This document shows positions 31,624 through 40,964 of a DNA stretch of 64,000 nucleotides, in pieces. Source of the stretch: Streptosporangium roseum DSM 43021. Lineage in GTDB: Bacteria; Actinomycetota; Actinomycetes; Streptosporangiales; Streptosporangiaceae. The stretch spans positions 310,001-374,000 of the forward strand of contig NC_013595.1 in NCBI RefSeq assembly GCF_000024865.1, given 5' to 3'. How positions within the stretch are numbered: the stretch's first letter is position 1; each line of letters starts with the position of its first letter. The notes under the pieces are model-generated. The model searched no databases and was not told the DNA's origin. It saw only the letters and a program-made list of their open reading frames with translations. Position numbers and translations under genes: made by a program.

Positions 31624-32996
31624 CCCTCGTGGCCGGGGTCGACTCGTCGACCCAGAGCTGCAAGGTGGTGATCAGGGACGCGGAGACGGGCGCCCTGGTG
31701 AGGCAGGGGCGCGCGGCCCACCCGGACGGGACCGAGGTCGACCCGGCCGCCTGGTGGACGGCGCTCCAGGAGGCGATCGCGCGGGCGGGCGGCCTGGACG
31801 GCGTCGCGGCCATGAGCGTCGGCGCCCAGCAGCACGGCATGGTCTGCCTGGACGAGTCCGGCGCCGTCGTGCGGGACGCGCTGCTGTGGAACGACACCCG
31901 CTCCGCCGGGGCCGCCCGGGACCTGGTCGAAGAGCTGGGCGGCCCGCTGAAGTGGGCCGAGGCGGTCGGCAGCGTGCCGGTCGCGTCGTTCACGGTGACC
32001 AAGCTCCGCTGGCTGGCCGAGCACGAGCCCGGCAGTGCCCGCCGTACGGCTCGGGTGTGCCTGCCGCACGACTGGCTCACGTGGCGCCTGGGCGGGGAGT
32101 TCGTCACGGACCGGGGCGACGCCTCCGGGACCGGATACTGGTCGCCCGCGACCGGCTCCTACCGGACCGACATCCTGGCGGCGGCCTTCGGCGCCGTCCC
32201 CGGGCTGCCCCAGGTGCTGGGCCCCCGCGACCAGGCGGGCGAGCTGAGCGTCCCCGGCGGCCGGGGACCGGTCCGGCTCGCGCCCGGGACCGGGGACAAC
32301 ATGGCCGCGGCCCTCGGTGTCGGGGCACTGCCGGGAGACGTGGTCGTGTCGCTCGGGACGTCGGGGACGGCGTTCGCGGTCGCCGACGTCCCGAGCGCCG
32401 ACCCCAGTGGCGCCGTGGCCGGGTTCGCGGACGCCACCGGGCGGTTCCTGCCGCTGGTGTGCACGCTCAACGCGGCCCGGGTGCTCGACGCCGCCGCCCG
32501 GCTGCTCGGGGTCGACCTCGACAGGCTCGGGCGGCTCGCCCTCGACGCCCCTGCGGGGGCGGGCGGGCTGGTCTGCGTGCCCTACCTGGAGGGGGAGCGG
32601 ACCCCGAACCTCCCCGACGCCACGGGCTCGCTGCACGGCCTGACCCTGGGCACTTCGACCCCCGCCCACCTGGCCAGGGCGGCGGTGGAGGGCATGCTCT
32701 GCCACATGGCCGACGCGTTCGACGCCCTGGGACTGGACCCGGCCCGGGTGCTGCTCATCGGGGGCGGCGCCCGGTCGGAGGCCGTACGGCGGATCGCCCC
32801 GGCGGTCTTCGGGCGGCCCGTGGTCGTGCCCGAACCGGGGGAGTACGTCGCCGACGGCGCGGCGAGGCAGGCCGCCTGGCTGCTCGGCGGCGGCGCCGAA
32901 CCCCCGGTCTGGGAGACGGGCGGGACCGAGCGCTTCGAGGCCGACGCCACGCCGGACGTGAGGGCCCGCTACGCCGAGGCCCGCGACGGGCGCTGA
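31620..32996 (+). CDS. xylB: Xylulokinase
   Basis: FGGY-family kinase phosphorylating D-xylulose to xylulose 5-phosphate. 458 residues: GVDSSTQSCKVVIRDAETG phosphate loop, MSVGAQQHGMVCLDESG, LWNDTRS, LPHDWLTWRL, and C-terminal VLLIGGGARSEAVRRIAPAVFGRPV. ATG overlaps the xylA stop, so the two enzymes are made together. No xylose transporter gene is adjacent. Confidence 0.95.
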   Translation: MTLVAGVDSSTQSCKVVIRDAETGALVRQGRAAHPDGTEVDPAAWWTALQEAIARAGGLDGVAAMSVGAQQHGMVCLDESGAVVRDALLWNDTRSAGAARDLVEELGGPLKWAEAVGSVPVASFTVTKLRWLAEHEPGSARRTARVCLPHDWLTWRLGGEFVTDRGDASGTGYWSPATGSYRTDILAAAFGAVPGLPQVLGPRDQAGELSVPGGRGPVRLAPGTGDNMAAALGVGALPGDVVVSLGTSGTAFAVADVPSADPSGAVAGFADATGRFLPLVCTLNAARVLDAAARLLGVDLDRLGRLALDAPAGAGGLVCVPYLEGERTPNLPDATGSLHGLTLGTSTPAHLARAAVEGMLCHMADAFDALGLDPARVLLIGGGARSEAVRRIAPAVFGRPVVVPEPGEYVADGAARQAAWLLGGGAEPPVWETGGTERFEADATPDVRARYAEARDGR

Positions 32997-33108
32997 CGGC
33001 TCTTCCCCGGCTCTTCCCCCGCCGGCGCGCCGTCTCAGGGGTGGATCAGGGTCGGGTCAGGGGTGCCGCCGGATGTGTGGAGGGGGCGCCACAGGACAGT
33101 CTTGGCGC

Positions 33109-33759
33109 ATGCTCGCGTTGAAGAGGCTCTACCCGCTGGTCGCCTGCGCCGGGATCGTGATCGCCGCCGTGGCCACGGTCATCGGTCAGATCGATCCGGA
33201 TCCTTACCTGGACCCGCTCAATCTGACGATCAGCGAGTACGCCGCCCTGGACCGCGGGGGAGCGACCGAGTTCGCCATGGCCACCCTGGGGGTCGCCTCC
33301 TTCGCGCTGGTCGCGGGGCTGCGGGCGGCCATGGCGCCGATCGGCGCGGCGGCGGAGCGGCTGATGCTGGCATGGAGCGCGGCGCTGGTCGTCATCGCGA
33401 TCGTGCCGACCACCGCCCCGGGGCTGGCGATGGATCTGACCGCCCAGGTGCACCGCTACGTGTCGATCGCCGCGTTCGTCGCCATGCCCGTGGCCGGCGC
33501 GCTGATGGTGGCGCGGCTGCGGGAGGACGAGCGGTGGCGGGCGGTGGCCAGGCCGGTGGAGTGGCTGGCGCTGGCCGGCGGGTTCGGGCTGCTGGCGATC
33601 ACCTACGTGGCGCTCCCCGGCGACCGGGTGCTGATCGGCCTCGTGGAGCGGGTCCTGCTGGGCGCCGAGGTCGCCCTGATCGGGGTGCTGGCCGTACGGC
33701 TGGCGCAGTTGACCTGGGTGCGGAGCGCAGCCCGTGCCTCACGCGCTGCTCTTGGCTGA
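33109..33759 (+). CDS. DUF998-type membrane protein
   Basis: 216 residues with about six membrane helices; the segment DPYLDPLNLTISEYAALDRGG after helix 1 is the typical DUF998 loop. Function unknown. ATG at 33109 has only a weak AGGA upstream; the alternative ATG at 33073 adds a glycine-rich stretch. Monocistronic between xylB and the first conservon. Confidence 0.78.
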   Translation: MLALKRLYPLVACAGIVIAAVATVIGQIDPDPYLDPLNLTISEYAALDRGGATEFAMATLGVASFALVAGLRAAMAPIGAAAERLMLAWSAALVVIAIVPTTAPGLAMDLTAQVHRYVSIAAFVAMPVAGALMVARLREDERWRAVARPVEWLALAGGFGLLAITYVALPGDRVLIGLVERVLLGAEVALIGVLAVRLAQLTWVRSAARASRAALG

Positions 33760-33902
33760 CTTGTCAGTTCTCATGACTGTTCATGACAGGTCACAAATAG
33801 GATACGAATACTGCTACCAGTCAGTGCTATCCTCGTCGGCGATCTAGAGATCGTCCGGAGGTCTCCCGCCCCGGCGCTCCGAGACCGAACCGCAGAGGTG
33901 AC

Positions 33903-36110
33903 ATGGCATCGAGCAGGTCCATCCGGTTCAAGATCTCGGTGCTGGTGGCCATCCCGCTGACCTCGCTGGTCGCCCTCTGGGGCTTCGCCGCGACCGTCAC
34001 CGTCGGCGACTCGATGAGCCTGCTCACCGTCGCCACGATGTACGACTCCTTCGGCGGTCCGGGTGACGACCTGAGCAACGCCCTGCAGCGCGAGCATCTG
34101 CTGTCCTCCGAGTATCTGGCCGGCCGCTCGGAGGCCGACCGCGCCACCCTCGCCGGGCAGCGCACCGTGACCGACCAGGCCCGTGCCCGCTTCCGCCGGG
34201 CCACCGTCGCCGATCCGGCCCAGTCGGCCATGACCCCGGAGATGCGGGTCCGCTTCGACGAGCTGATGGCCCGCGTGAACGCGCTCGACACGCTCCGGTC
34301 CAAGATCGACAACAACCGGATCGCGCCGGTCACGCTCGCCAACGAGTTCGCCCTGGTGCCCGACGCCCTGCACCGGCTCTTCAACAGCATGAGCCTCAAC
34401 AACGACCTGCCGCTCTACCGGCAGTCACGCGGCCTCACCGTGATCATCTACGCCAAGGACTTCCTCAGCCGCGAGCGGGCGCTCGCGGCCGGGTCGCTGG
34501 CGCTCGGCCGCCGGATGACATCGAGCGAGCTGCGCCTGTTCACCCAGCTCTCCACCAAGCGGATCTTCCTCATGGAGCAGGGGCTGCCGGAGCTGGAGCA
34601 GGGGCTGCGCAAGCCCTTCACCGACCTGGCCGCCTCCCGGCTGTACTCCAGGTTCACCGACCTCGAAGAGCGCCTGCTGTCCGGCGCCACCGTGTCGCCC
34701 ACCGACTGGCGGGCCGCCACCGACGATCTGGAGGCCGCCTACCAGCGGTCCGTGACGGCGACCGGCATCGCCCTCTACGACCGGGCGACGCCGTCGGCCG
34801 TGGAGACCTTCGCCAGGGCCGGGATCGCCGGCGTGCTCGGGCTCGTCGCGGTCGTCGCGTCGCTGCTGGTCTCCTACCGGGTGGGCCGCGGGCTCACCCG
34901 GGAGCTCGCCGACCTGAGGCAGGCCGCCACGGATCTCGCGGAGACACGGCTGCCCCGGGTCATGGGGAAGCTGCGCCGGGGCGAGAAGGTGGACGTGGAG
35001 GCCGAGGCGCCCCCGCTGGAACCGCTGGGCAGCACGGCCGAGATCCACGACGTCGCCGCCGCCTTCGACAGCGTCCAGCACCGCGCCGTGGACTCCGCGG
35101 TCGAGCAGGCCAGGCTGCGCGAGGCGGTCGCCCAGTCCTTCCGCAACCTCGCCCGGCGGAGCCAGTCCCTGCTGCAGCGCCAGCTCAAGCTGCTCGACGG
35201 GATGCAGAAGCAGGCCGAGGACCCCGATGCGCTGGAGAACCTGTTCCGGCTCGACCACCTCACCACCCGCATGCGCCGCCACGCCGAGGGCCTGGTGATC
35301 CTCTCCGGCGGCGCCGCCGGCCGCAAGTGGCGCTCGTCGGTCCTGATGGAGGACGTGCTGCGCGGTGCCGCCGCCCAGGTCGAGGACTACGCCCGGGTGC
35401 GGATCTACCCGATGCCCGGCACCACCCTGGTCGGCAGCGCGGTGGCGGACATGATGCACCTGTTCGCCGAGATCATCGAGAACGCCACCGTCTTCTCCCC
35501 GCCCGGAGGCGAGGTGTCGATCCGGGGCGAGCTCGTGGGCCGTGGTTTCACGATCGAGATCGAGGACAGGGGACTCGGCCTGACCGCGGAGAAGCGTGCC
35601 GCGATCAACGAGCGCCTGGCCAGCCCGCCGGAGTTCGACCCGGCCGAGACCGATCGGCTGGGTTTCGCGGTGGTCGGCCTGCTGGCCGCGCGCTACGGGG
35701 TCGGTGTGACGCTGCGGACCTCGCCGTACGGCGGGACCGGGGTGGTCATCCTGCTGCCGGAGTCGCTGCTGGGCGATCCGGAGCCGGTCGATCCGGAGCC
35801 GGTGCTGCGGGAGATCACCACGTCTGTCGAGCCGGTGCTGCGGGAGATCGCCAAGCCCGTCGAGCCGGTGGTCCCGGTCCCGGCGGACCTGTGGAAGACG
35901 CCGCTGCGGCGCGGCAACGGCGGGCTGCCCCGCCGGGTGCGCCAGGCGAACATCTCGCCGCAGCTGCGGCAGGAGTCCGCCCCGGTGGCCGAGGCGGAGG
36001 AGCGATCACCGGAGGAGGCGCGGGCGTTGCTGAACTCGTTCCAAGCGGGGTGGAGGCGCGGACGGTCGGCCGGCGAGGACAGCGACGACGACAGCGGTAT
36101 GGAGCGGTGA
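33903..36110 (+). CDS. Conservon sensor kinase CvnA (first copy, NIT domain)
   Basis: 735-residue histidine-kinase-like receptor of the actinomycete conservon type. Membrane helix at 9-30, a helical extracellular region of the nitrate/nitrite-sensing (NIT) type up to about 300, second helix 307-327, HAMP-like linker, then a four-helix stretch (FRLDHLTTRMRRHAEGL) and an ATPase domain (N box EIIENATVFSPP near 526, DRGLGL near 554). The tail has the conserved LPRRVRQANISPQLRQ and RSPEEARALLNSFQAG motifs. GAGGTGA precedes the ATG. Followed by cvnB and cvnC but not by a GTPase gene on this strand. Confidence 0.92.
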   Translation: MASSRSIRFKISVLVAIPLTSLVALWGFAATVTVGDSMSLLTVATMYDSFGGPGDDLSNALQREHLLSSEYLAGRSEADRATLAGQRTVTDQARARFRRATVADPAQSAMTPEMRVRFDELMARVNALDTLRSKIDNNRIAPVTLANEFALVPDALHRLFNSMSLNNDLPLYRQSRGLTVIIYAKDFLSRERALAAGSLALGRRMTSSELRLFTQLSTKRIFLMEQGLPELEQGLRKPFTDLAASRLYSRFTDLEERLLSGATVSPTDWRAATDDLEAAYQRSVTATGIALYDRATPSAVETFARAGIAGVLGLVAVVASLLVSYRVGRGLTRELADLRQAATDLAETRLPRVMGKLRRGEKVDVEAEAPPLEPLGSTAEIHDVAAAFDSVQHRAVDSAVEQARLREAVAQSFRNLARRSQSLLQRQLKLLDGMQKQAEDPDALENLFRLDHLTTRMRRHAEGLVILSGGAAGRKWRSSVLMEDVLRGAAAQVEDYARVRIYPMPGTTLVGSAVADMMHLFAEIIENATVFSPPGGEVSIRGELVGRGFTIEIEDRGLGLTAEKRAAINERLASPPEFDPAETDRLGFAVVGLLAARYGVGVTLRTSPYGGTGVVILLPESLLGDPEPVDPEPVLREITTSVEPVLREIAKPVEPVVPVPADLWKTPLRRGNGGLPRRVRQANISPQLRQESAPVAEAEERSPEEARALLNSFQAGWRRGRSAGEDSDDDSGMER

Positions 36111-36210
36111 ACAGGGCCCGGGAACGGGGACGCGGCCGCCAAGCCGGGACCGCGCGACCGACGAGGGCCCACAACGAGCGTGACCATCAGAGGGGAAGGG
36201 GTTTTACCAC

Positions 36211-36600
36211 GTGCCGGGCGAGCTTTATTGGCTTCTGGATGACTTCGTCACGAGTGTGGCGGATGTCTCGCACGCGTTGATCCTGTCCAACGACGGGCTG
36301 ATGGTGGCCTCGTCCCGAGGGCTGAGCAAGGAGGACGCCGATCACCTGTCGGCCGTCGCCTCCGGGTTCCAGAGTCTGGCCAAGGGGACCAGCCTGCAGT
36401 TCGGAGGCGGAGCCGTACGCCAGACGATGGTGGAGATGGACTCCGCGTTCCTCTTCGTCACCTCCGCCGGTCAGGGGAGCTGCCTGTCGGTCATGACCAC
36501 CGGCGCCGCCGACGTGGGCCTGATCGCCTACGAGATGGCCCGCCTGGTCACCCGCGTGGGCCAGCACCTCGCCACCGGTCCCCGGGTGGCCGGCCAATGA
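36211..36600 (+). CDS. CvnB, roadblock/LC7-domain protein (first copy)
   Basis: 129-residue roadblock/LC7 fold (LYWLLDDFVTSVADVSHALILSNDGLMVASSRGLSKEDADHLSAVASGFQSL), the regulator or GEF/GAP-like partner of the conservon GTPase and a relative of MglB. GTG at 36211 follows GGGAAGGGG. It lies 100 bases after cvnA and overlaps cvnC by ATGA. Confidence 0.92.
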   Translation: MPGELYWLLDDFVTSVADVSHALILSNDGLMVASSRGLSKEDADHLSAVASGFQSLAKGTSLQFGGGAVRQTMVEMDSAFLFVTSAGQGSCLSVMTTGAADVGLIAYEMARLVTRVGQHLATGPRVAGQ

Positions 36601-36968
36601 GCGACGACGTCGAGTGGGTCGACGAGGAGGCGGGTCCGGTCGTCCGTCCCTACGCGCTCACGGGCGGGCGGACCTCGACGTCCTCCGCCGCGTTCGACCT
36701 GTTGTCGATGGTGGTGGCGACCGGGTCGGCGGTCTCCGCCAGTTCGCACCTGGGCTCGGAGCACCGGCGGCTGCTGGGCCTGATGAGGCGGACCCGGCCG
36801 ATCGTGGAGATCGCCTCGGACGTCGGCCTGCCGATCGGGGTGATCAGGGTGCTGCTCGGGGACCTGCTGGACCAGGGCCTGATCCTGGTGCGCTCGCCGC
36901 TCCCGGCGGCCACGTCGCCCGCGGAGAGCCTGCTGAAGGAAGTGATCAGCGGCCTCCGGGCGCTGTGA
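36597..36968 (+). CDS. CvnC, DUF742 protein (first copy)
   Basis: 123 residues: WVDEEAGPVVRPYALTGGRT N-terminal signature, then a winged-helix-like segment (RRTRPIVEIASDVGLPIGVIRVLLGDLLDQGLI) and the ending LLKEVISGLRAL shared with the second CvnC. DUF742 proteins complete the conservon with CvnA, CvnB and the GTPase. Start overlaps the cvnB stop. No cvnD follows on this strand. Confidence 0.92.
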   Translation: MSDDVEWVDEEAGPVVRPYALTGGRTSTSSAAFDLLSMVVATGSAVSASSHLGSEHRRLLGLMRRTRPIVEIASDVGLPIGVIRVLLGDLLDQGLILVRSPLPAATSPAESLLKEVISGLRAL

Positions 36969-37000
36969 CTCCCGGAGGCCGGTGGAGAGAGGACGACTGG

Positions 37001-37034
37001 CCGGCGGTCCGCGGCGAAGATCGCGGACTGCCGG
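37001..37034. terminator. Bidirectional terminator between the two conservons
   Basis: CCGGCGGTCCGCG (37001-37013) pairs with CGCGGACTGCCGG (37022-37034) over an 8-base loop; 13 bp with a single G-T pair. It sits between the stop codons of cvnC1 (36968) and the opposing cvnD (37041). Confidence 0.75.
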
Positions 37035-37040
37035 GTCCGG

Positions 37041-37616
37041 TCAGTGCTGGCTTGCCGTCAGCACCTTGAGGGAGTGCTCCACGAGCGTCACCAGCACGTT
37101 CTTGGCCGAGGCGCGGCGCCGTACGTCGCACAGCAGCACCGGCACGTCCGGGTCCAGGTCGAGGGCGACCCGCACGTCCTCGGCCTCGTAGCGGTCGGCG
37201 CCGTCGAAGCAGTTGACCGCCACGATGAACGGCGTCCCGCGCTGCTCGAAGTAGTCGATCGAGGGGAAGCAGTCGGTCAGCCGCCGGGTGTCGGCCAGCA
37301 CGACCGCGCCCAGCGCGCCGTAGGACAGCTCGTCCCACATGAACCAGAACCGCTCCTGCCCGGGAGTGCCGAACAGGTACACGACCAGGCCCTCCCGGAT
37401 CGTGATGCGGCCGAAGTCCATCGCGACGGTGGTGGTGGTCTTGCCCTCCACGCCCTCGACATCGTCGATGCCGATGCCGCGGTCGGAGAGCACCTCCTCG
37501 GTGCGGAGCGGACGGATCTCGCTGATCGCGCCGACGAGCGTGGTCTTGCCCACCCCGAAGCCACCCGCGATGAGAATCTTGAGCGCGACGGGTTCGTCAG
37601 AGGGCCCGAAGTCCAT
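37041..37616 (-). CDS. CvnD, Ras-like small GTPase of the conservon
   Basis: 191 residues. P-loop GGFGVGKTT, switch region with TTTTVAMDFGRI, FGTPGQERFWFMW (the Ras DTAGQE equivalent) and VNCFDGAD in place of NKxD, the form usual in this family. Related to MglA-type polarity GTPases; cycles GDP/GTP under control of CvnB and the CvnA receptor. It overlaps the end of cvnC2 by 20 bases. It is the only cvnD between the two convergent gene sets. Confidence 0.92.
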   Translation of the reverse strand: MDFGPSDEPVALKILIAGGFGVGKTTLVGAISEIRPLRTEEVLSDRGIGIDDVEGVEGKTTTTVAMDFGRITIREGLVVYLFGTPGQERFWFMWDELSYGALGAVVLADTRRLTDCFPSIDYFEQRGTPFIVAVNCFDGADRYEAEDVRVALDLDPDVPVLLCDVRRRASAKNVLVTLVEHSLKVLTASQH

Positions 37617-37944
37617 TGATCACTTCCTTGAGAATGCGCTCGCTCGCCGAAGCGCGCCCGATCGAGATGAGCTGGTGATCCTGCAGGTCGCCGAGGAGGA
37701 CGCGGACCACGCCCAACGGCAGGTCGAGCTCCGAGGCCACGTCGGCCACCGATGTCGCGGTGGTGACCAGAGAGAGGATGCGCTCCTGTTCCGGCCCCGG
37801 CACGAACCCGCCGGACGCGACGGCACCGGTCGCGGTGACCATCGCGATCAGGTCCAGCGCGTCACCGGAGGAGCGGGTGCGGCCGCCGATGAGCGCGTAG
37901 GGCCGGACTATCGGCCCCGCCTCCTCGTCCATCCACTGCGTCAT
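37597..37944 (-). CDS. CvnC, DUF742 protein (second copy)
   Basis: 115 residues: MTQWMDEEAGPIVRPYALIGGRT, GPEQERILSLVTTATSVADVASELDLPLGVVRVLLGDLQ, ending ILKEVINGLRAL, clearly paralogous to the protein at 36597. ATG at 37944 is preceded by GGGGATCGG; the open frame to 38097 is a shadow of cvnB. Its 3' end overlaps cvnD. Confidence 0.92.
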   Translation of the reverse strand: MTQWMDEEAGPIVRPYALIGGRTRSSGDALDLIAMVTATGAVASGGFVPGPEQERILSLVTTATSVADVASELDLPLGVVRVLLGDLQDHQLISIGRASASERILKEVINGLRAL

Positions 37945-38008
37945 CCGATCCCCGCGCCTTCGGCTGGGAGGACGGACGGCGTGTGTACTCCGTGTGCGCA
38001 CGCCTCCC

Positions 38009-38416
38009 TCACGAGAGGCCTTGGCGCGGAAGGGTGGAGATGTGCTGGCCGACCCGTTTGACCAGCATCGCCATCTCATAGGCGATGTGGCCGACATCGG
38101 CGTCGGAGCTGCTCAGCACGGCCAGGCAGGTTCCCTGCCCGGCGGCCGTGACGAACAGGAACGCCGACTCCATCTCCACGATGGTCTGACGGACCTCGCC
38201 GCCGCCGAAGTGGCGTCCGGCTCCGCGCGCCAGGCTCTGGAACCCGGCCGCGACCGCGGACAGGTGCTCGGCGTCCTCCCGGCTGAGGCCCTTGGAGAAG
38301 CCCACGGCGAGCCCGTCGGTGGACAGGATCACCGCCTGGCGTACCGCGCCCACCCTGGTGGTCAGGTCGTCGAGGAGCCAGTTCAGCTCGCCGGTGTTAG
38401 TCACTTTTCCGGTCAT
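38009..38416 (-). CDS. CvnB, roadblock/LC7-domain protein (second copy)
   Basis: 135 residues, roadblock fold: LNWLLDDLTTRVGAVRQAVILSTDGLAVGFSKGLSREDAEHLSAVAAGFQSLARG. Very similar to the first CvnB. Its ATG shares a base with the cvnA2 stop (TAATG), so the genes are coupled. Confidence 0.92.
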   Translation of the reverse strand: MTGKVTNTGELNWLLDDLTTRVGAVRQAVILSTDGLAVGFSKGLSREDAEHLSAVAAGFQSLARGAGRHFGGGEVRQTIVEMESAFLFVTAAGQGTCLAVLSSSDADVGHIAYEMAMLVKRVGQHISTLPRQGLS

Positions 38417-40846
38417 TAGTCCCCCTTATCGCCTGTCGTCTGGTGTGCGAAGTCATTCCCGTGCTCCTCGCGTCCGCGCCGCGCGCCCGCCTGGAAGGCG
38501 GAGAACAGCGCGCGGACCTCGTCCGGTGAGCGCTCGGCGCGCTCGGGGGGCTCAGGGGGCTCTTGCGCCCGCTCCGGCTCGACAGGCGCCGGAGGCTCCT
38601 GGCGGAGCTGCGGGGCCAGGTTGGCCTGCCGTACCCGGCGGGGCAGGCTTCCCGGCCCGGTGGTCTCGCGAGCGGCCTCGTGGGCCGCTTCCCCGGCAGG
38701 GCCGCCGGTCGCCTCGCGGACGGGCCCGCCGGCGGTCCCGCGGTCCGGCAGATCGGTCACCACGGCGAGGGTCGGGGCGGCGAGAGGAGACGCGGCGGGC
38801 CGCACGGCAGGGGGGACCGTCCGCGTCCGGCGGGGCAGGCCCGATTCGGCGCGGTCGGGTTCGGCGCGGACGGGCTCGGGGCGGGCGGGGTTCAGCGCGG
38901 CGGGCGCCGCGGGCTGGAAGAACTCCGCGGACCGTTCGGGGAGCCGCTCGGCGGTGAGGGTGAGCGGCGAGGCGGTGTCGGCGAGCACCGTGCGGGGGAT
39001 GAGCACGATGGCCGTGGTGCCGCCGAACGGCGAGCCGCGCAGGAGGACCTGGATGCCGTGCCGGGCGGCGAGCTGGCCCACCACGAACAGGCCGAGCCGG
39101 TCGCTGTCGGCCAGGTCGAACTCCGGCGGGCTGGCCAGCCGTTCGTTGATCGCCGCGTACTCCATGGCGCTCAGGCCCAGGCCCCGGTCCTCCACCTCGA
39201 TGGCGAATCCGTTGGCCACGACGTCACCGCGCACGGTCACCGTGGTCTGCGGCGGCGAGTAGATCGTGGCGTTCTCGATGAGCTCGGCGATCAGGTGGGT
39301 GATGTCGGCGACGGCCGTCCCGTCGAGCGAGGCGTCCGGCATCGGCGGCACGTTGACCCGGGTGTAGTCCTCCACCTCGGCGATCGCGGCCCTGACGATG
39401 TCGACGATGGCCACCGGCCTGCGCCAGGCCCGGCCGGGCGCGGCGCCGGACAGGATGATCAGGCCCTCCGCGTGCCGCCGCATGCGGGTGGTCAGGTGGT
39501 CCAGCCGGAACAGGTCCTCAAGGCTGTCGGGGTCGCTCGCCCGGCGCTGCATGCTGTCCAGCAGGGTGAGCTGGCGGTGGAGCAGGCTCTGCTTGCGCCG
39601 GGCCAGGTTCACGAAGACCTGGCTGACGCCGCGGCGCAGGTTGGCCTGGCCGACGGCGGCCTCGACGGCGGTGTGCTGCACCGAGCCGAACGCGTGGGCC
39701 ACGTCGCGGACCTCGATCGAGCCCTTCGCGACGATCGGCGGAGCCTCGGCCCGCACGTCCACCTCCTCGCCGCGCCGCAGCCGCTCCACGACGCGCGGGA
39801 GCCGTACGTCCGCCAGGTCCAGCGCCGCCGAGCGGAGCCCGGCCAGCTCGGCGGCCAGGCGGCGGCCGAAGCGGACCGAGATGATGATCGAGGCGACCAC
39901 CGCGAGCAGGCCGATCCCGCCGGCGACCGCGATCCGGGCCATGATGCCGATGGCCACCGACTGGGTCCGGTCGGCCAGCATGTTGGAGGAGGCGATGTTG
40001 ATCTGGTCGAGCCAGGTCGCGACCCCGTTCGTGGTCGCCTTCCAGCCGGTCGCCTCGGGGGGGGAGGGCGTCCCCCGTGGCCTCCGCGATGGCCTTCTCC
40101 AGCGCGACGAACTTCTCGAAGGCCGTGGAGTCGAAGGTGTCCCGGTAGGGGCCGCCCAGCTCGGCGTCCAGGGCGGACACTCCGCGGGCGTGCAGGAAGC
40201 GCCGGGTGGAGGCGTACTCGCCGAAGGCGGTGCGCTCCTCCTGGGTCATCCGGCGGTCGATCAGGGCCCCGCTGATCAGCGCGTTCTCCCGGGCGATCAT
40301 CTCGCGGGCGTTGCCCATCGACTGCATGGCCGCGGCCTGCTGGAAGATCGACAGGTCGGGGACCGCGGCGAGCTGGTCGTAGAGCAGGAAGACCGAGTCC
40401 AGGATCCGGTTGTAGTTCGACAGCACCTCCAGCCGGGCGTTCTGGCCGCTGTCGATGCCGGCGCGGATGGCCGGGAGCCGGTCGAGCTGGTGGAGCAGCG
40501 ACTCCAGTGCCGAGCTCAGCTCCGGACCGTGGGAGTCGTCGGCGAGGGCGGCATCGCGGAACTTCTCGACCGATCGGTCGGTACGGCCGCGCTGCTCGCC
40601 GATCCCGCTGGTGAGAACCCGGGAGGTGATCGCCACCGAGGACTGCGCACGCTCGGCCTGGAGCTGGAGCCCTAGATCGGTGGAGGAGACGCCGATGGTC
40701 TGGTAGACGCTGTTCGCCTGGAGCAGGGCGGCTCCGTCGCCGACCGTCAGGTTGAGGACGAAACCCCACAGCGCGCTCAGTGAGAGCAGGGGTAAGAGCA
40801 GCAGCAAGAAGATCTTGAACCGAATTGACCGGTTTCCAGAGCCCAT
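38416..40846 (-). CDS. CvnA sensor kinase (second copy), interrupted by a frameshift
   Basis: Two frames together make one conservon receptor of about 810 residues. From the ATG at 40846: membrane helix (IRFKIFLLLLLPLLSLSALWGF) and NIT-type sensor region, down to EKAIAEATGDALPP near 40070. There the frame leaves homology within a run of eight G (40057-40064, C on the coding strand). With seven, translation would continue as EATGWKATTNGVATWLDQ into the second frame, which holds a second membrane helix, HAMP-like linker, ATPase domain (ENATIYSPP, DRGLGL) and the LPRRVRQANLAPQLRQ and RSPDEVRALFSAFQAG tail motifs. Everything else is intact, so sequencing error, phase variation or a recent mutation are all possible. 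Confidence 0.85.
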
Positions 40847-40964
40847 GCCCACTCGTCCCAACTTCTGAGTGTGTGGAGGCTCGCGCTGCTTTGGGATTGA
40901 TACGCCTCCGGAAGATCGCACAGGAGACTAGCACCGATAAGGTCTTTGCGCAGTGGAGGATCTG

